NCBI RefSeq assembly: GCF_005771405.1
Contig: NZ_VAUA01000009.1
Location: 62,001-126,000, forward strand
DNA from: Parasedimentitalea maritima
Lineage (GTDB): Bacteria > Pseudomonadota > Alphaproteobacteria > Rhodobacterales > Rhodobacteraceae
Direction: 5' to 3'
DNA length: 64,000 nucleotides
The position numbers were made by a program, and so were the translations under genes. Position 1 is the stretch's first letter, and every line of letters starts with the position of its first letter. The notes beneath the pieces are model-generated. The model was not told the origin of the DNA and ran no database searches. It saw only the letters and a program-made list of their open reading frames with translations. Below are positions 1 through 9,096 of this stretch, in pieces.

Positions 1-2342
1 CCGGCCGACAGCGCAACGACGCCAGCCCCCGCGCCTAAGATAACGGAGCGGAGCGCGAAACTGGACAGGATGCGTGCACGCGAAGCCCCCAGCGTTTTTA
101 ACAATGCAGCTTCATAGCGACGCGCTGGCTCGCCTGCGGCAGCGGTTCCCAGCAGAACCAAAAACCCAGTCAACAGCGTTGCCGCCGCGCCGTAAGCCGT
201 GGCAGAGGCAATCTGCCGCAGAACCTCGGACACACGCTCAATTGCGTCCCGCACCCGGATGCCTGTCACATTGGGCATGTCACGTCCCAGATCCCGCAGG
301 ATCAGTGCCTCGGCCTGTTCCTCGGCATAAACTGTGGCGATAAAGCTGTGGGGGGCCGCAGCCAGTGCCTGTTCATTCAGGACCAGAACAAAGCCCATTC
401 CGGCGTTAGAGAAATCGACATCGCGCAGGCTGGTGATTGTCGCCGTGATGTCACGGCCCATAATGTTCATCGTCAGGGTATCCCCCAGCGTCAACCCCAG
501 CTCCTCGGCCTCTTCTGCAGCAAAGCTGATTTGGGGTGGACCGGAATAATCCTCGGGCCACCATTCGCCAGCTGTCAGTTTGGTTTCCTCGGGCTTTTGG
601 CCCGCATAGCTGATCCCTCGGTCGCCGCGCACCACCCAGTGATCCCCTGCCACTTCGCGCGCAGGTTGGCCATTGATCTGAGTGACAACACCGCGCAACA
701 TCGGCGCGCTTTCCATTTTGGAAACCTCCGGATCACCATTGATCCGCTCTGCAAAGGCAGGCATCTGATCCCGTTGGATATCAACAAAGAAATACGATGG
801 CGCCCGGTCCGGCAAGTTGTCCCCGATGGCGCGGCGCATATTGCCGTCAATCTGGCCAATCGCAGCCAAGACCGTCAGGCCCAGCCCCAGTGACAACACC
901 ACCGGTGTGGCCCCATCCCGTGCGGTACCAATCGCAGACAGCGCCCAGCGCAACGCCGGGCGACCCCGTGTCAACCGGGTGCTGCGCCGCGCAGCGATGC
1001 CGAGCAAGAGTGCGGCCAACAACAACACGGCCAGTGCAGCGGCCAGCCCAGCCGCCGCCCAAAGCGTCAGTTCAGGCGATCCGCTAAACCAGGCCGCAGC
1101 CCCAACCAGCAACGCCAGCGCCAGTGCAGTGGCAAACAGGTAACGCGCTGCAGGCAGGTGATTGCGGCCACCAAAGGCATCCCGAAACAGCTCGGCCGCG
1201 CGGATGCGTTCAGCACGCGCCAAAGGCCACAGGGTAAAGATAAAGGCGGTCAGCCCGCCGTAAATTGCCGCCTCAACCAGCGCTGATGGGTAGAAAGAGA
1301 AATCAGCGGGGAATGGCAATTGTGCCGCGATCAGCGGCCCAAACAGGACTGGCCCCAAGCCACCAATGACCAGACCAATGGCTATGCCCAGCAGGGCCAG
1401 CGCGCCAATTTGCAGGAAATAGGTCATGAAGATTGTCGAGCGATCCGCCCCAAGGGTGCGCAGCGTCGCGATGGTTGCGGTTTTGGTGGCCAGATAGGCC
1501 CGCACCGCGGCCGATACCCCAACGCCACCCACAGCCAATCCGGACAGACCAACAAGGATTAGAAACGAGCCCAACCGTTCGACAAACCGGGTGATGCCGG
1601 GGGCACCGTTGCGCGCATCGCTCCAACGTAGCCCGCTGTCCGAAAACTGGCTCAATGCGGCTTGTTTGGTGGCGTCCAGATCGGTGTCATCAGGCAGCTC
1701 AAGACGATACTTGGTATCAAACAAGGTGCCGGGGGCCAGCAGTCCTGATGTCTGCAACGCCTGCGTCGCCACAATTGTACGTGGCCCAATGGAGAACCCC
1801 GACGCCGCAGCATCCGGCTCGATCACCAATTCCGCCATCAGTCGGAAATCCTGCGTGCCAAGCTGGAAAATATCACCAACCTGCAGGCCCAGACGGGCCG
1901 ATAGGGCCAGCTGCATGACCGCCCCCGGTACGCCACCTTCCCCGGCCAAGGCCTGTTCCAATGGGATATCTGGCGACAGAACCACCGTTCCGGTCAGCGG
2001 ATAAACATCGTCTACTGACTTAACTTGGGTCAGCACGCGGTCCTCTCCGACCACTGCCATTGAACGGAACTCGGCAATTTCGGACACGGCGCTTGCATGT
2101 TCCGCCATCCAGGCGCGGGTGGCGTCATCGGCAAACCGATAGGTGAACTCCATTTCAGCGTCACCGCCCAGCAGCACAGCACCCTGACTGGATAAACCGT
2201 GTTCAATCGAAGCCCGCACCGTGCCAATGGCTGCAATCACCGCAACGCCCAGCGCCAGACAGGCCAGAAAGATGCGAAAGCCACGTAAGCCGCCACGCAA
2301 CTCACGCCGGGCAAAGCGCCAGGCCAAAGACAAGGACTTCAT
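1..2342 (-). CDS. FtsX-family ABC transporter permease, YbbP-like (partial, runs off the left edge)
   Basis: This is the membrane subunit of an ABC system of the YbbAP/MacB-like type, which couples ATP use to envelope events rather than to classical uptake. The frame opens with MKSLSLAWRFARRELRGG, has a first hydrophobic segment (about residues 20-40), a long extracytoplasmic part, and then a cluster of membrane helices beginning near residue 260. It stays open to the left edge for about 780 codons, so the C-terminus is missing. The start codon overlaps the stop of the ATPase gene (ATGA), so the two are translationally coupled. In Escherichia coli ybbA-ybbP also lie divergent to tesA, as here. 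The transported substrate is unknown. Confidence 0.88.
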   Translation of the reverse strand, partial: MKSLSLAWRFARRELRGGLRGFRIFLACLALGVAVIAAIGTVRASIEHGLSSQGAVLLGGDAEMEFTYRFADDATRAWMAEHASAVSEIAEFRSMAVVGEDRVLTQVKSVDDVYPLTGTVVLSPDIPLEQALAGEGGVPGAVMQLALSARLGLQVGDIFQLGTQDFRLMAELVIEPDAAASGFSIGPRTIVATQALQTSGLLAPGTLFDTKYRLELPDDTDLDATKQAALSQFSDSGLRWSDARNGAPGITRFVERLGSFLILVGLSGLAVGGVGVSAAVRAYLATKTATIATLRTLGADRSTIFMTYFLQIGALALLGIAIGLVIGGLGPVLFGPLIAAQLPFPADFSFYPSALVEAAIYGGLTAFIFTLWPLARAERIRAAELFRDAFGGRNHLPAARYLFATALALALLVGAAAWFSGSPELTLWAAAGLAAALAVLLLAALLLGIAARRSTRLTRGRPALRWALSAIGTARDGATPVVLSLGLGLTVLAAIGQIDGNMRRAIGDNLPDRAPSYFFVDIQRDQMPAFAERINGDPEVSKMESAPMLRGVVTQINGQPAREVAGDHWVVRGDRGISYAGQKPEETKLTAGEWWPEDYSGPPQISFAAEEAEELGLTLGDTLTMNIMGRDITATITSLRDVDFSNAGMGFVLVLNEQALAAAPHSFIATVYAEEQAEALILRDLGRDMPNVTGIRVRDAIERVSEVLRQIASATAYGAAATLLTGFLVLLGTAAAGEPARRYEAALLKTLGASRARILSSFALRSVILGAGAGVVALSA

Positions 2343-3046
2343 TCTGCGGCCTGTTGATCAGCGGATGTTTCAATCCGACCATCGCGCAGACGTACCACGC
2401 GATCACAGCGTGCGGCCAGTTCTGGCGCATGGGTGACCATGATCAGGGTTGCACCGTGGCGATCGCGCAGGTCGAACAACAGATCCATAATGGCGCTGCC
2501 ATTGGCCTCGTCCAGGTTTCCTGTGGGCTCATCCGCCAGCAAAATATCGGGTCGTGGCGCCACAGCGCGGGCCAGTGCCACCCGTTGTTGTTCACCGCCA
2601 GACAGCTGCGCCGGGAAGTGCCCCGAGCGTGCACCCAGCCCCACCGCCTCCAGTTCCGCCTGTGCGCGCTCAAACGCGTCTGCATGGCCTGCCAGCTCCA
2701 GCGGTGTAGCGACATTTTCCAGTGCGGTCATTGTGGGGATCAAGTGAAAGCTCTGGAACACCACCCCCATATGATCCCGCCGGAACCGGGCCAACCCATC
2801 TTCATCCATCGCGGTCAGATCCTGACCCAGGGCGGTAATTTTCCCACCTGAGGCCTGTTCCAATCCGCCCATCAACATCAACAACGAAGACTTGCCGGAC
2901 CCGGAGGGACCAACCAGACCCAGCGTTTCACCCTTGGTTACATCAAGGTCAATCTGGTGCAGGATTTCCACCACTCCGGTATTGCCATTCAACGACAAGG
3001 ATGTGTCTTGTAAGGACAGAATTGGGGAAGTGGTTTGTAATGTCAT
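2339..3046 (-). CDS. ABC transporter ATP-binding protein, YbbA-like
   Basis: ATPase subunit (235 aa) of the YbbAP-like system. Walker A (GPSGSGKSS), the LSGGEQQRVALARA signature and Walker B (ILLADEPTG) are all visible; this signature is typical of the LolD/MacB/YbbA subfamily. The open frame extends upstream, but the start MTLQTTSPILSL is preferred because it begins where family similarity begins, and the longer version would overlap the divergent tesA. The two start codons lie about 50 bases apart and share a short divergent promoter region. The ATGA overlap with the permease supports one operon. Confidence 0.93.
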   Translation of the reverse strand: MTLQTTSPILSLQDTSLSLNGNTGVVEILHQIDLDVTKGETLGLVGPSGSGKSSLLMLMGGLEQASGGKITALGQDLTAMDEDGLARFRRDHMGVVFQSFHLIPTMTALENVATPLELAGHADAFERAQAELEAVGLGARSGHFPAQLSGGEQQRVALARAVAPRPDILLADEPTGNLDEANGSAIMDLLFDLRDRHGATLIMVTHAPELAARCDRVVRLRDGRIETSADQQAAE

Positions 3047-3095
3047 GAAGCCGCGCCTAATTGGTATATCGTTGCGATATGGAGGTTCTAGCCAA

Positions 3096-3740
3096 ATGCA
3101 CAAGATGCTGACCACTGCGGTGCTGCTTTTTATTTCAACCATGGCTACCGCCGAGCCCCTGCGCATCACTGCGTTTGGCGACAGTCTGGTGCATGGATAT
3201 GGGCTGCCCACGGATCAGGGATTGGTGCCGCAACTGCAGGTTTGGCTACAGGAAAATGGCGCTGATGTTGTTCTGACCAACGCTGGCGTGTCGGGCGATA
3301 CGACGGCCGGTGGCGCAGCGCGCATTGACTGGACATTAAGCGATAACCCTCAGGGATTGATCATTTTGTTGGGCGGCAATGACATGCTGCGCGGGATGAA
3401 TCCGGAAAATGCCAAAACCAATTTGGCTGCTATTTTGACCGCAGCACAGGCACAAAATGTCGATGTGCTGCTGATCGGGATGCAGGCGCAGGGCAATTTT
3501 GGACCCGACTATAAGGTCGCATTCGAGGCCATTTACAGTGATCTGGCAACCCAGTTTGACAGCCTGCTGTTCAAAGACGCCTTTACAGGGATCTCAAACC
3601 AAGTGTCCGGTGATCCGGTTGCCGCGCAGAAATACCTGCAAGACGACGGCATCCACCCCAATGTCGAAGGGGTGGCGCTGAATGTCGCAGCGTTAGGGCC
3701 TGTGACCTTACAGCTGGTTCAGCGGATTTCAAAGCAATAG
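3096..3740 (+). CDS. tesA: TesA-like arylesterase / acyl-CoA thioesterase I (SGNH hydrolase)
   Basis: Periplasmic multifunctional esterase (214 aa). A signal peptide covers about residues 1-19, ending ATA-EP. Block I follows as FGDSLVHGYG with the nucleophile Ser30; GGND marks block III, and DGIHPN near the C-terminus supplies the catalytic Asp and His. I chose the start MHKMLTTAV because GGAGG lies 10 bases upstream; the longer open frame would run into the ATPase gene. It is divergent from the ybbA/ybbP-like genes, a conserved neighbourhood suggesting that esterase and exporter act on a common class of lipid-like or ester compounds. Confidence 0.93.
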   Translation: MHKMLTTAVLLFISTMATAEPLRITAFGDSLVHGYGLPTDQGLVPQLQVWLQENGADVVLTNAGVSGDTTAGGAARIDWTLSDNPQGLIILLGGNDMLRGMNPENAKTNLAAILTAAQAQNVDVLLIGMQAQGNFGPDYKVAFEAIYSDLATQFDSLLFKDAFTGISNQVSGDPVAAQKYLQDDGIHPNVEGVALNVAALGPVTLQLVQRISKQ

Positions 3741-3745
3741 TCGCC

Positions 3746-5131
3746 TTATCGCCCCTCAAGCCCACGTTCTAAAACTTCAAACACCTTTGGGTCGGACATC
3801 TGGCTTACGTTGAACCGCATAAACGATGTCATCGATTGCGACACGCTAAAGACGTTCCCGGGGGCCAGAACGATGTTTTCGACCAACGCGGCCTTGGCCA
3901 GATCTGCGGCGTTCACCTGTCCAGGTAAGCTGCACCACAGGTAAAACCCACCACGCGGCATCAACCAGGGTGTAATCCCCAAGCCGGTCAATCGAGTTGC
4001 CACCTCGCGACGGTGTTTGGTTAAACGGTTCCGCAGGGCCTCCATATGTTTGCGATAGCTGCCATTGCTGAGCACCGAATAGATCAGTTCCGTTGCGACC
4101 GGACTCGGACCACCAAAATTAGTGGCAACCTGCAGATCCGTCAGGGCCTCGATCCAGTCAGCGCGAGCAGTGATGTACCCACAGCGTACCGAGGCCGAAA
4201 GGGTTTTGGAAAAGCTGCCAATACGGATCACCCGGTCCAAGCCATCCATCGTCACCAATCGGGGCGATGGGCTGGGCTCGAATGCTGCAAAGATGTCGTC
4301 CTCGATGATGATCAGATCATGGGATGTCGCCAGATTTAGAACCCTATGGGCAACCTGTGGCGACAAGGTGCCCCCCGTTGGATTGTGAAGCGCCGAATTG
4401 GTGATGTAGAGACTGGGTTTATGCTGGATCAGCGCCTGCTCAAACAGCACAATATCCGGCCCGGATTGGGTGAGTGGCACGCAAACCAACTCGACACGGT
4501 GCGCCCTTAGCAGAGCCTGAAAATTGAAGTAACAGGGATCATCCACCAGTACGGTATCACCCGGACGTAGTAAAAACCGACAGATTAAGTCGATGGCTTG
4601 GGTCCCAGAGGGCGTCAGCAGAACCTGATCTGGCCCAACATTCAAACCTTCGTCAATGAATTGCCGTGCCAGCAACCGCCGCAAATTCAACGCACCTTGG
4701 GTGCTGCCATAGTCTGATAACAATGCGTCATCAGAGCGCCCCAAGTTACGCAGGGCCTGTCGCATTGCCGTATTGGGCATCCAATCCGCCGGCAGCCAAC
4801 CGCAGCCGGGTTTGAGCGCGTCAGGCGCCGCATCCAGAGACTGTCGCGAGACCCAGAACGGATCAACCGAACGGTCCAACTGCGGCCCCACCTCGCTGAC
4901 AGCAAAGGGCTGAGTGCTGCGCGCCACAAAAAATCCTGCGCCGCGTTGGGCAAATATTGTGCCCTCTGCCGCCAGATGATCATAGGCATCCACCACGGTA
5001 GACGGCGACACCTGCATAGTACTGGCAAAGCCCCGTATCGACGGCAGTTTCTCCCCCGGTTGCAGCGCCCGGCTACTGATTTTGCGAAGAATGGCGTCAA
5101 CCACCAATGCGGTCCGTGAGCCTTGCTTCAT
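3746..5131 (-). CDS. MocR-family regulator (GntR winged helix fused to aminotransferase fold)
   Basis: PLP-dependent transcription regulator of about 461 aa. The N-terminal 75 residues form a GntR winged helix (LPSIRGFASTMQVSPSTVVDAY). The rest is a fold-type I aminotransferase domain with the PLP lysine in GSFSKTLSAS. Such proteins sense an amine, amino acid or PLP-type effector with the catalytic fold. I place the start at the second Met (MKQGSRTALV) because GGAG sits 6 bases before it; five extra codons lie upstream. It is divergent from the EamA exporter gene, the usual target geometry for MocR regulators. The effector is unknown. Confidence 0.9.
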   Translation of the reverse strand: MKQGSRTALVVDAILRKISSRALQPGEKLPSIRGFASTMQVSPSTVVDAYDHLAAEGTIFAQRGAGFFVARSTQPFAVSEVGPQLDRSVDPFWVSRQSLDAAPDALKPGCGWLPADWMPNTAMRQALRNLGRSDDALLSDYGSTQGALNLRRLLARQFIDEGLNVGPDQVLLTPSGTQAIDLICRFLLRPGDTVLVDDPCYFNFQALLRAHRVELVCVPLTQSGPDIVLFEQALIQHKPSLYITNSALHNPTGGTLSPQVAHRVLNLATSHDLIIIEDDIFAAFEPSPSPRLVTMDGLDRVIRIGSFSKTLSASVRCGYITARADWIEALTDLQVATNFGGPSPVATELIYSVLSNGSYRKHMEALRNRLTKHRREVATRLTGLGITPWLMPRGGFYLWCSLPGQVNAADLAKAALVENIVLAPGNVFSVSQSMTSFMRFNVSQMSDPKVFEVLERGLEGR

Positions 5132-5253
5132 TTCAAGCTCCTGCATCTGTACTGGCAGATAGAGCGGTACAGTTTGGATTTATTGTATTGATTTGTTCCT
5201 ACATTAGTCTCGCGTAGTTGCCTAGGTTTGCCAAAAGTCAGGAGACCAAACAC

Positions 5254-6129
5254 ATGCAAGCCATTTCACAAACCAGTTCAATGCGAGGATGGGGCAGCGG
5301 GTTGATTGGCGTCATTATCTTTAGCGCCTCCTTGCCCGCAACTCGTATTGCCGTCACAGGATTTGAACCGGTTTTTCTAACCTCAGCACGGGCGGTTATT
5401 GCCGCCATACTCGGGGTTATCTTGCTGGCACTGCTGAAACAATCCCGTCCCAAGGCAAAGGATGTTCCGCCCTTGCTGATTGTCGCCTTTGGAGTGGTCG
5501 TTGGGTTCCCCCTGCTGACAGCCATGGCGCTGCAGTACATCACGGCAGGCCATTCCATCATTTTCATCGGCCTGCTGCCACTGACAACCGCGATATTTGG
5601 CGTTTTGCGCGGCGGTGAAACACCCAAGCCAATGTTTTGGGTTTTCTCTGGGTTTGGAGGTTTGGCAGTTGCTGCCTATGCCCTGTCGCAAGATGCCCAA
5701 ATTTCGGTTCAAGGGGATCTGTTAATGGTGGGGGCAATTACTGTCTGTGGCCTGGGTTACGCCGAAGGCGCCACCCTGTCCCGGAGAATGGGGGGCTGGC
5801 AGGTGATCTCTTGGGCCTTGGTGCTGTCCCTGCCCATCATGGCCGCCATCGCAATAGTCGCATTGCCCAACAGCTGGTCCGGCATCAGTCCGGCGGCATG
5901 GATCAGCCTGGGGTATGTGTCGATCTTTTCGATGCTGGTGGGATTTGTGTTCTGGTATCGCGGCCTGGCATTGGGTGGGATCGCCGGTGTAGGCCAGCTC
6001 CAACTATTGCAACCGTTTTTTGGCCTGATGCTCGCGGCACTTTTACTGGGCGAAGCCATTGCACCGTCAATGGTCGCCGTAACTCTGTTTGTGGTCAGTT
6101 GCGTGGTTGGCGCAAAGCGCTTCGCTTAA
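5254..6129 (+). CDS. EamA/DMT-family exporter
   Basis: Inner-membrane transporter of the drug/metabolite superfamily, 291 aa with about ten hydrophobic segments in two EamA halves. Members usually export amino acids or small metabolites. The start MQAISQTSS is chosen for the AGGAG 9 bases upstream; an in-frame TTG 36 bases earlier has no such site. It is transcribed away from the MocR regulator through a 122-base intergenic region, so substrate-responsive control by that regulator is the natural inference. The substrate cannot be read from sequence. Confidence 0.88.
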   Translation: MQAISQTSSMRGWGSGLIGVIIFSASLPATRIAVTGFEPVFLTSARAVIAAILGVILLALLKQSRPKAKDVPPLLIVAFGVVVGFPLLTAMALQYITAGHSIIFIGLLPLTTAIFGVLRGGETPKPMFWVFSGFGGLAVAAYALSQDAQISVQGDLLMVGAITVCGLGYAEGATLSRRMGGWQVISWALVLSLPIMAAIAIVALPNSWSGISPAAWISLGYVSIFSMLVGFVFWYRGLALGGIAGVGQLQLLQPFFGLMLAALLLGEAIAPSMVAVTLFVVSCVVGAKRFA

Positions 6130-6163
6130 CACCACGAAATGCTAATCCAAAATACATGGACAC

Positions 6164-6191
6164 AAAAAGACGGCCCCTTTTTGGGGCCGTC
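6164..6191 (-). terminator. Rho-independent terminator of the cold-shock gene
   Basis: A perfect 9-bp stem (GACGGCCCC / GGGGCCGTC) with a 5-base loop. On the minus strand it is followed by TTTTTG, and it lies just beyond the stop of the minus-strand csp gene. The plus-strand side lacks a T run, so the site mainly serves csp although the EamA gene ends nearby. Confidence 0.85.
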
Positions 6192-6202
6192 GTTGCACCG
6201 GT

Positions 6203-6409
6203 TTAGGCCAGTGCAATATCCACTGCGGACTCGCGACCATCACGGCCGGGCTGCAGTTCATAAGTTACTTTCTGGTTGTCAGCCAGGCCGGTCAGGCCTG
6301 CTTGCTCAACGGCAGAAATATGTACAAATACGTCACGGCCGCCATCGTCGGGTGCGATGAAGCCGAAGCCTTTGGTTGTGTTAAACCATTTGACGGTGCC
6401 ATTAGCCAT
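6203..6409 (-). CDS. Cold-shock protein, CspA family
   Basis: Single cold-shock domain of 68 aa that binds single-stranded RNA or DNA as an RNA chaperone. RNP1 (KGFGFI) and RNP2 (VFVHISAV) are intact. The start MANGTVKWFN is chosen over an ATG two codons earlier, because GGAG lies 8 bases before the chosen one and only 2 bases before the other. About 290 bases separate it from the L,D-transpeptidase stop; the part next to the gene probably holds its promoter and a 5' leader, but I saw no clear cold-box. It is closely similar to the cold-shock protein at 59.2 kb. Confidence 0.96.
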   Translation of the reverse strand: MANGTVKWFNTTKGFGFIAPDDGGRDVFVHISAVEQAGLTGLADNQKVTYELQPGRDGRESAVDIALA

Positions 6410-6699
6410 CGTCATGTCTCCTAATCGTCTAGTCTGCCCGCATCATGCGGCAGGTCGGCAAAGTCAGTGCAAAATCGAAGCCTGAGCCGAAAACGGGCAG
6501 TCTATAGCCGATAGCGTAACATCGCGGTTTTAATGTTGTCGGCAATGAGAGATCTGTGCAAGGAAAATTGCCCTTTTCGGTGAAAATCGGGCATTTTCAG
6601 CGGTTCACACCACTTTTCGCCCACCTGAAATATATTTCACCGACGTGAGTTTACGTTCACGTTTTAGGTTGGCTATCTCAAAACCCACCGCCTCAGCAC

Positions 6700-7281
6700 C
6701 TACAAAACGGTAACAACAGTACCGACAGGGACACGTTGGTACAGATCGATCACATGCTCGTTGAGCATACGAATGCAGCCGTTTGACACCGATTGCCCAA
6801 TGGTCTCCGGCTGGGTGGTACCGTGAATACGGAAGTAGGTGTCGACACCATTCTGAAACAAATACAATGCCCGCGCACCCAGTGGATTTGTCGGGCCACC
6901 AGGCTGAACATATTTGTTGTCTACAAAGCGCGAATACGTGCGAGGTTCCCGTTCGATCATCTCGTCAGTTGGACGCCAGGTGGGCCATTCCTTTTTGACC
7001 TCGATAATGGCAGAGCCGGTAAACTCCAACCCGGCCCGTCCGACACCAACCCCATAACGAAGTGCCTTACGCTTGTCCGTGACAAAATAGAGATAAAAAG
7101 AGCGCGGTAGGATCAATAGCTGGCCGGGTTCGAACTCTTTCTTGATCCGAACTTCCTGCGGCGTTGGGTCAAACACAGCAGGTTTTGATTTTGCAAGGGC
7201 TAGGCTGGGCAATGACAAGGCAAGACTACTTGCGGCAGCGGAGTTGATAAAATGGCGGCGACTAAAGCAATTGGTGGACAT
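6700..7281 (-). CDS. L,D-transpeptidase (YkuD domain), Tat-type signal
   Basis: Periplasmic peptidoglycan enzyme of 193 aa that forms 3-3 cross-links or attaches proteins to peptide stems. The N-terminus has a twin-arginine motif (SRRHFI) and a hydrophobic stretch ending ALA near residue 30. The YkuD catalytic signature is complete: His153 in RIHGTT and Cys169 in SNGCIRM. The length is usual for the short roseobacter and rhizobial enzymes. It stands alone, divergent from the thioredoxin gene across 177 bases. Whether it cross-links peptidoglycan or anchors an outer-membrane protein cannot be told from sequence. Confidence 0.93.
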   Translation of the reverse strand: MSTNCFSRRHFINSAAASSLALSLPSLALAKSKPAVFDPTPQEVRIKKEFEPGQLLILPRSFYLYFVTDKRKALRYGVGVGRAGLEFTGSAIIEVKKEWPTWRPTDEMIEREPRTYSRFVDNKYVQPGGPTNPLGARALYLFQNGVDTYFRIHGTTQPETIGQSVSNGCIRMLNEHVIDLYQRVPVGTVVTVL

Positions 7282-7458
7282 GGCACCTCTCTAGGATTTT
7301 GGGCTATTCCTTCAGAATTGCCCCTGTTTCCTGTTCGGTCAAATAAAATCCGCGTGCAGCAACCGATCCTCCGATCCCCAGCATGCAGGTGATAAGTTCT
7401 TGAGCCTGCCGCTACAAAACCTATATGGGATTTGGAATATTAATCTGGAGGACGCGTC

Positions 7459-7884
7459 ATGGCGGCCAAGACACTGACCTGCCTATCCTGCGCCCAGCTC
7501 AATCGGGTGCCCGACGACAAGCTAGGCGCCAACCCAAAATGCGCTACCTGCGGCACTTGGTTGTTGCCCGCCAAGCCCATGGACGTGGACCCAGCCATTT
7601 TGCAAAAAGCGGCACAAAACGATGATCTGCCATTGGTGGTCGATTTCTGGGCCCCTTGGTGCGGTCCTTGCAAAATGAAGGGTCCTGAGTTCAGCAAAGC
7701 GGCAAAAAAACTGAGTGGCAAGGCACGACTGGTGAAAATGAATACGCAAGACCATCAGTCCACCGGAGCCCGATACCGGATCAAGGGCATTCCCACCATG
7801 GTCGCATTTGAACGCGGCAAGGAGAAAAAGCGCAAATCAGGCGCGATGCGTGAAGGTCAGATTGTCGGCTGGGTTAAGGGCTAA
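7459..7884 (+). CDS. trxC: Thioredoxin 2 (zinc-ribbon thioredoxin)
   Basis: Cytoplasmic disulfide reductase of 141 aa. An N-terminal zinc ribbon has Cys8-x2-Cys11 and Cys28-x2-Cys31, followed by a thioredoxin fold with the active site WCGPC (Cys68, Cys71) and the cis-proline in GIPTM. The ribbon is what separates TrxC from TrxA and is linked to oxidative-stress roles in E. coli. GGAGG lies about 8 bases upstream of the start. Its stop codon overlaps the stop of the convergent DUF1353 gene by four bases, so no separate terminator fits between them. Confidence 0.94.
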   Translation: MAAKTLTCLSCAQLNRVPDDKLGANPKCATCGTWLLPAKPMDVDPAILQKAAQNDDLPLVVDFWAPWCGPCKMKGPEFSKAAKKLSGKARLVKMNTQDHQSTGARYRIKGIPTMVAFERGKEKKRKSGAMREGQIVGWVKG

Positions 7885-8699
7885 AAGTCTATCACGGTAA
7901 TCAGCTTAACCTCTCTTTGAACCGGAGTGCTGGGCGCCATACCCGCCGCTGCGGAGGTACTGAGAGCGGGCCTTAGCTCCACCAACGCACGTGGGGCGAA
8001 CAGAGCGCTTTCAACTTCCCGCCGCAGCTCCTCGCTGACCCGATCTTCGTCACAGGCACCGCGAATAGTCCATCTCTGGTATGACGCCGGCCCGGCCACG
8101 GTGCCGGAAACAACCCGGGATGCGACATCATTTTCGCTAACTTTCTGCGAATGGATCAGGGTTTTGATCATTTCTGCCGTCAGATCAGCACTGTCCTGAA
8201 AAGTCATATCCTTGGTCGTTTCCTCGCGAGCTGTCGGCTTGCCGTCAGTCAGACAATGACGCGCCACATAGATCCAGTCATGCACCATATAGGCGGGGGC
8301 ATACCCCCACGGAGAGAACCCCTTGAACAGTTGCGCTTGCTTTGGAATCGAGCCGCCATCGGTGTACATGATTTCTGGCTCGATCACCTTGACCCCAGCC
8401 GGATCACCCCCTCGGGTGAACCGAAGCGGATTGTTTTGGTCCGGCACATAGACAAACCTACCGCTACCGGTGTCGTCCCCTTCACCGATCCACATCACAA
8501 ACAGCGATCCGGTGAACTCACCGACAGGGGCCGCATCATAGTCGACAGAACCGCAACCTGTCAGGGTCGCGCAAATCGTCAATGGTGTAAAAAAACGCTG
8601 GGCGAGTGCAACAAAGGTCCTGAAAGGCAAACAACTAATCCCGTAAATGAACGTCTCTCGAAATGATGACAGATTAAGATCTGAAACCAGAAAGTCCAT
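7881..8699 (-). CDS. DUF1353-domain putative lipoprotein
   Basis: Up to 272 aa with a DUF1353-like core recognised by TDGGSIPK followed about 40 residues later by MVHDWIY. DUF1353 proteins occur in phages and bacteria and have no established activity; the conserved Asp and His look like metal or catalytic ligands. A hydrophobic stretch ends in LTGCGS, a good lipobox (Cys near residue 49), so export and lipidation are likely. The true start may be an internal TTG giving a shorter signal peptide (LPFRTF...). It lies 25 bases downstream of the DUF4157 gene on the same strand, probably in one operon. Confidence 0.7.
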   Translation of the reverse strand: MDFLVSDLNLSSFRETFIYGISCLPFRTFVALAQRFFTPLTICATLTGCGSVDYDAAPVGEFTGSLFVMWIGEGDDTGSGRFVYVPDQNNPLRFTRGGDPAGVKVIEPEIMYTDGGSIPKQAQLFKGFSPWGYAPAYMVHDWIYVARHCLTDGKPTAREETTKDMTFQDSADLTAEMIKTLIHSQKVSENDVASRVVSGTVAGPASYQRWTIRGACDEDRVSEELRREVESALFAPRALVELRPALSTSAAAGMAPSTPVQREVKLITVIDF

Positions 8700-8724
8700 T
8701 CATACTCAGAACGCCCGATGTTGC

Positions 8725-9096
8725 CTATTTCGCTATAAGCGCCTCGCCATCTTTTGGTTTGGGAACTTTACCCCGGCTCTGCTGTAAGACATGCGCCAAT
8801 TCATGCACCAGTGTTTCGGGTTTCTTGGCATCTCCGGGACGCATAAAGTACACGTTGTGCCCCTGAGTAAACGCTTTGGCCTTTAGCTCTTTGCAGAGTT
8901 CCTTGGTGTTGCCGCCGGTGTGCACCCGCACCTTGGCCAGTTTCGCACCAAAGTGTTTCTCCAGACCGTCACGGACATCTTTTGGCAGCTTCAGTTCCTT
9001 GGTACCTTCGGGCGCTTTTTTTAGCGCCTTGCGCTTGGCTTTCTTGCCTCCTGTGGCCTCGACCATGGTGGCGATTTCTTTTGGGGATTTGGCCAT
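8725..9096 (-). CDS. Stand-alone DUF4157 protein (zincin-like HExxH)
   Basis: Small protein of 123 aa. A basic lysine-rich N-terminus (residues 1-40) leads into a DUF4157 domain: LEKHFGAKLAKVRVHTGG, then GHNVYFMRPGD, then the metal-binding motif HELAH at 98-102 followed by VLQQ. DUF4157 usually sits at the N-terminus of large toxins or effectors, including those linked to extracellular contractile injection systems; here no downstream toxin domain is present. I chose the start MAKSPKEIA because GGAG lies 6 bases upstream. No signal peptide is seen. The DUF1353 lipoprotein follows in the same direction. Confidence 0.8.
   Translation of the reverse strand: MAKSPKEIATMVEATGGKKAKRKALKKAPEGTKELKLPKDVRDGLEKHFGAKLAKVRVHTGGNTKELCKELKAKAFTQGHNVYFMRPGDAKKPETLVHELAHVLQQSRGKVPKPKDGEALIAK

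Noticed and set aside
348-893. 181-codon plus-strand frame at the left end
   Set aside because: Antisense to the FtsX-family permease gene, which is open over the whole region on the minus strand.
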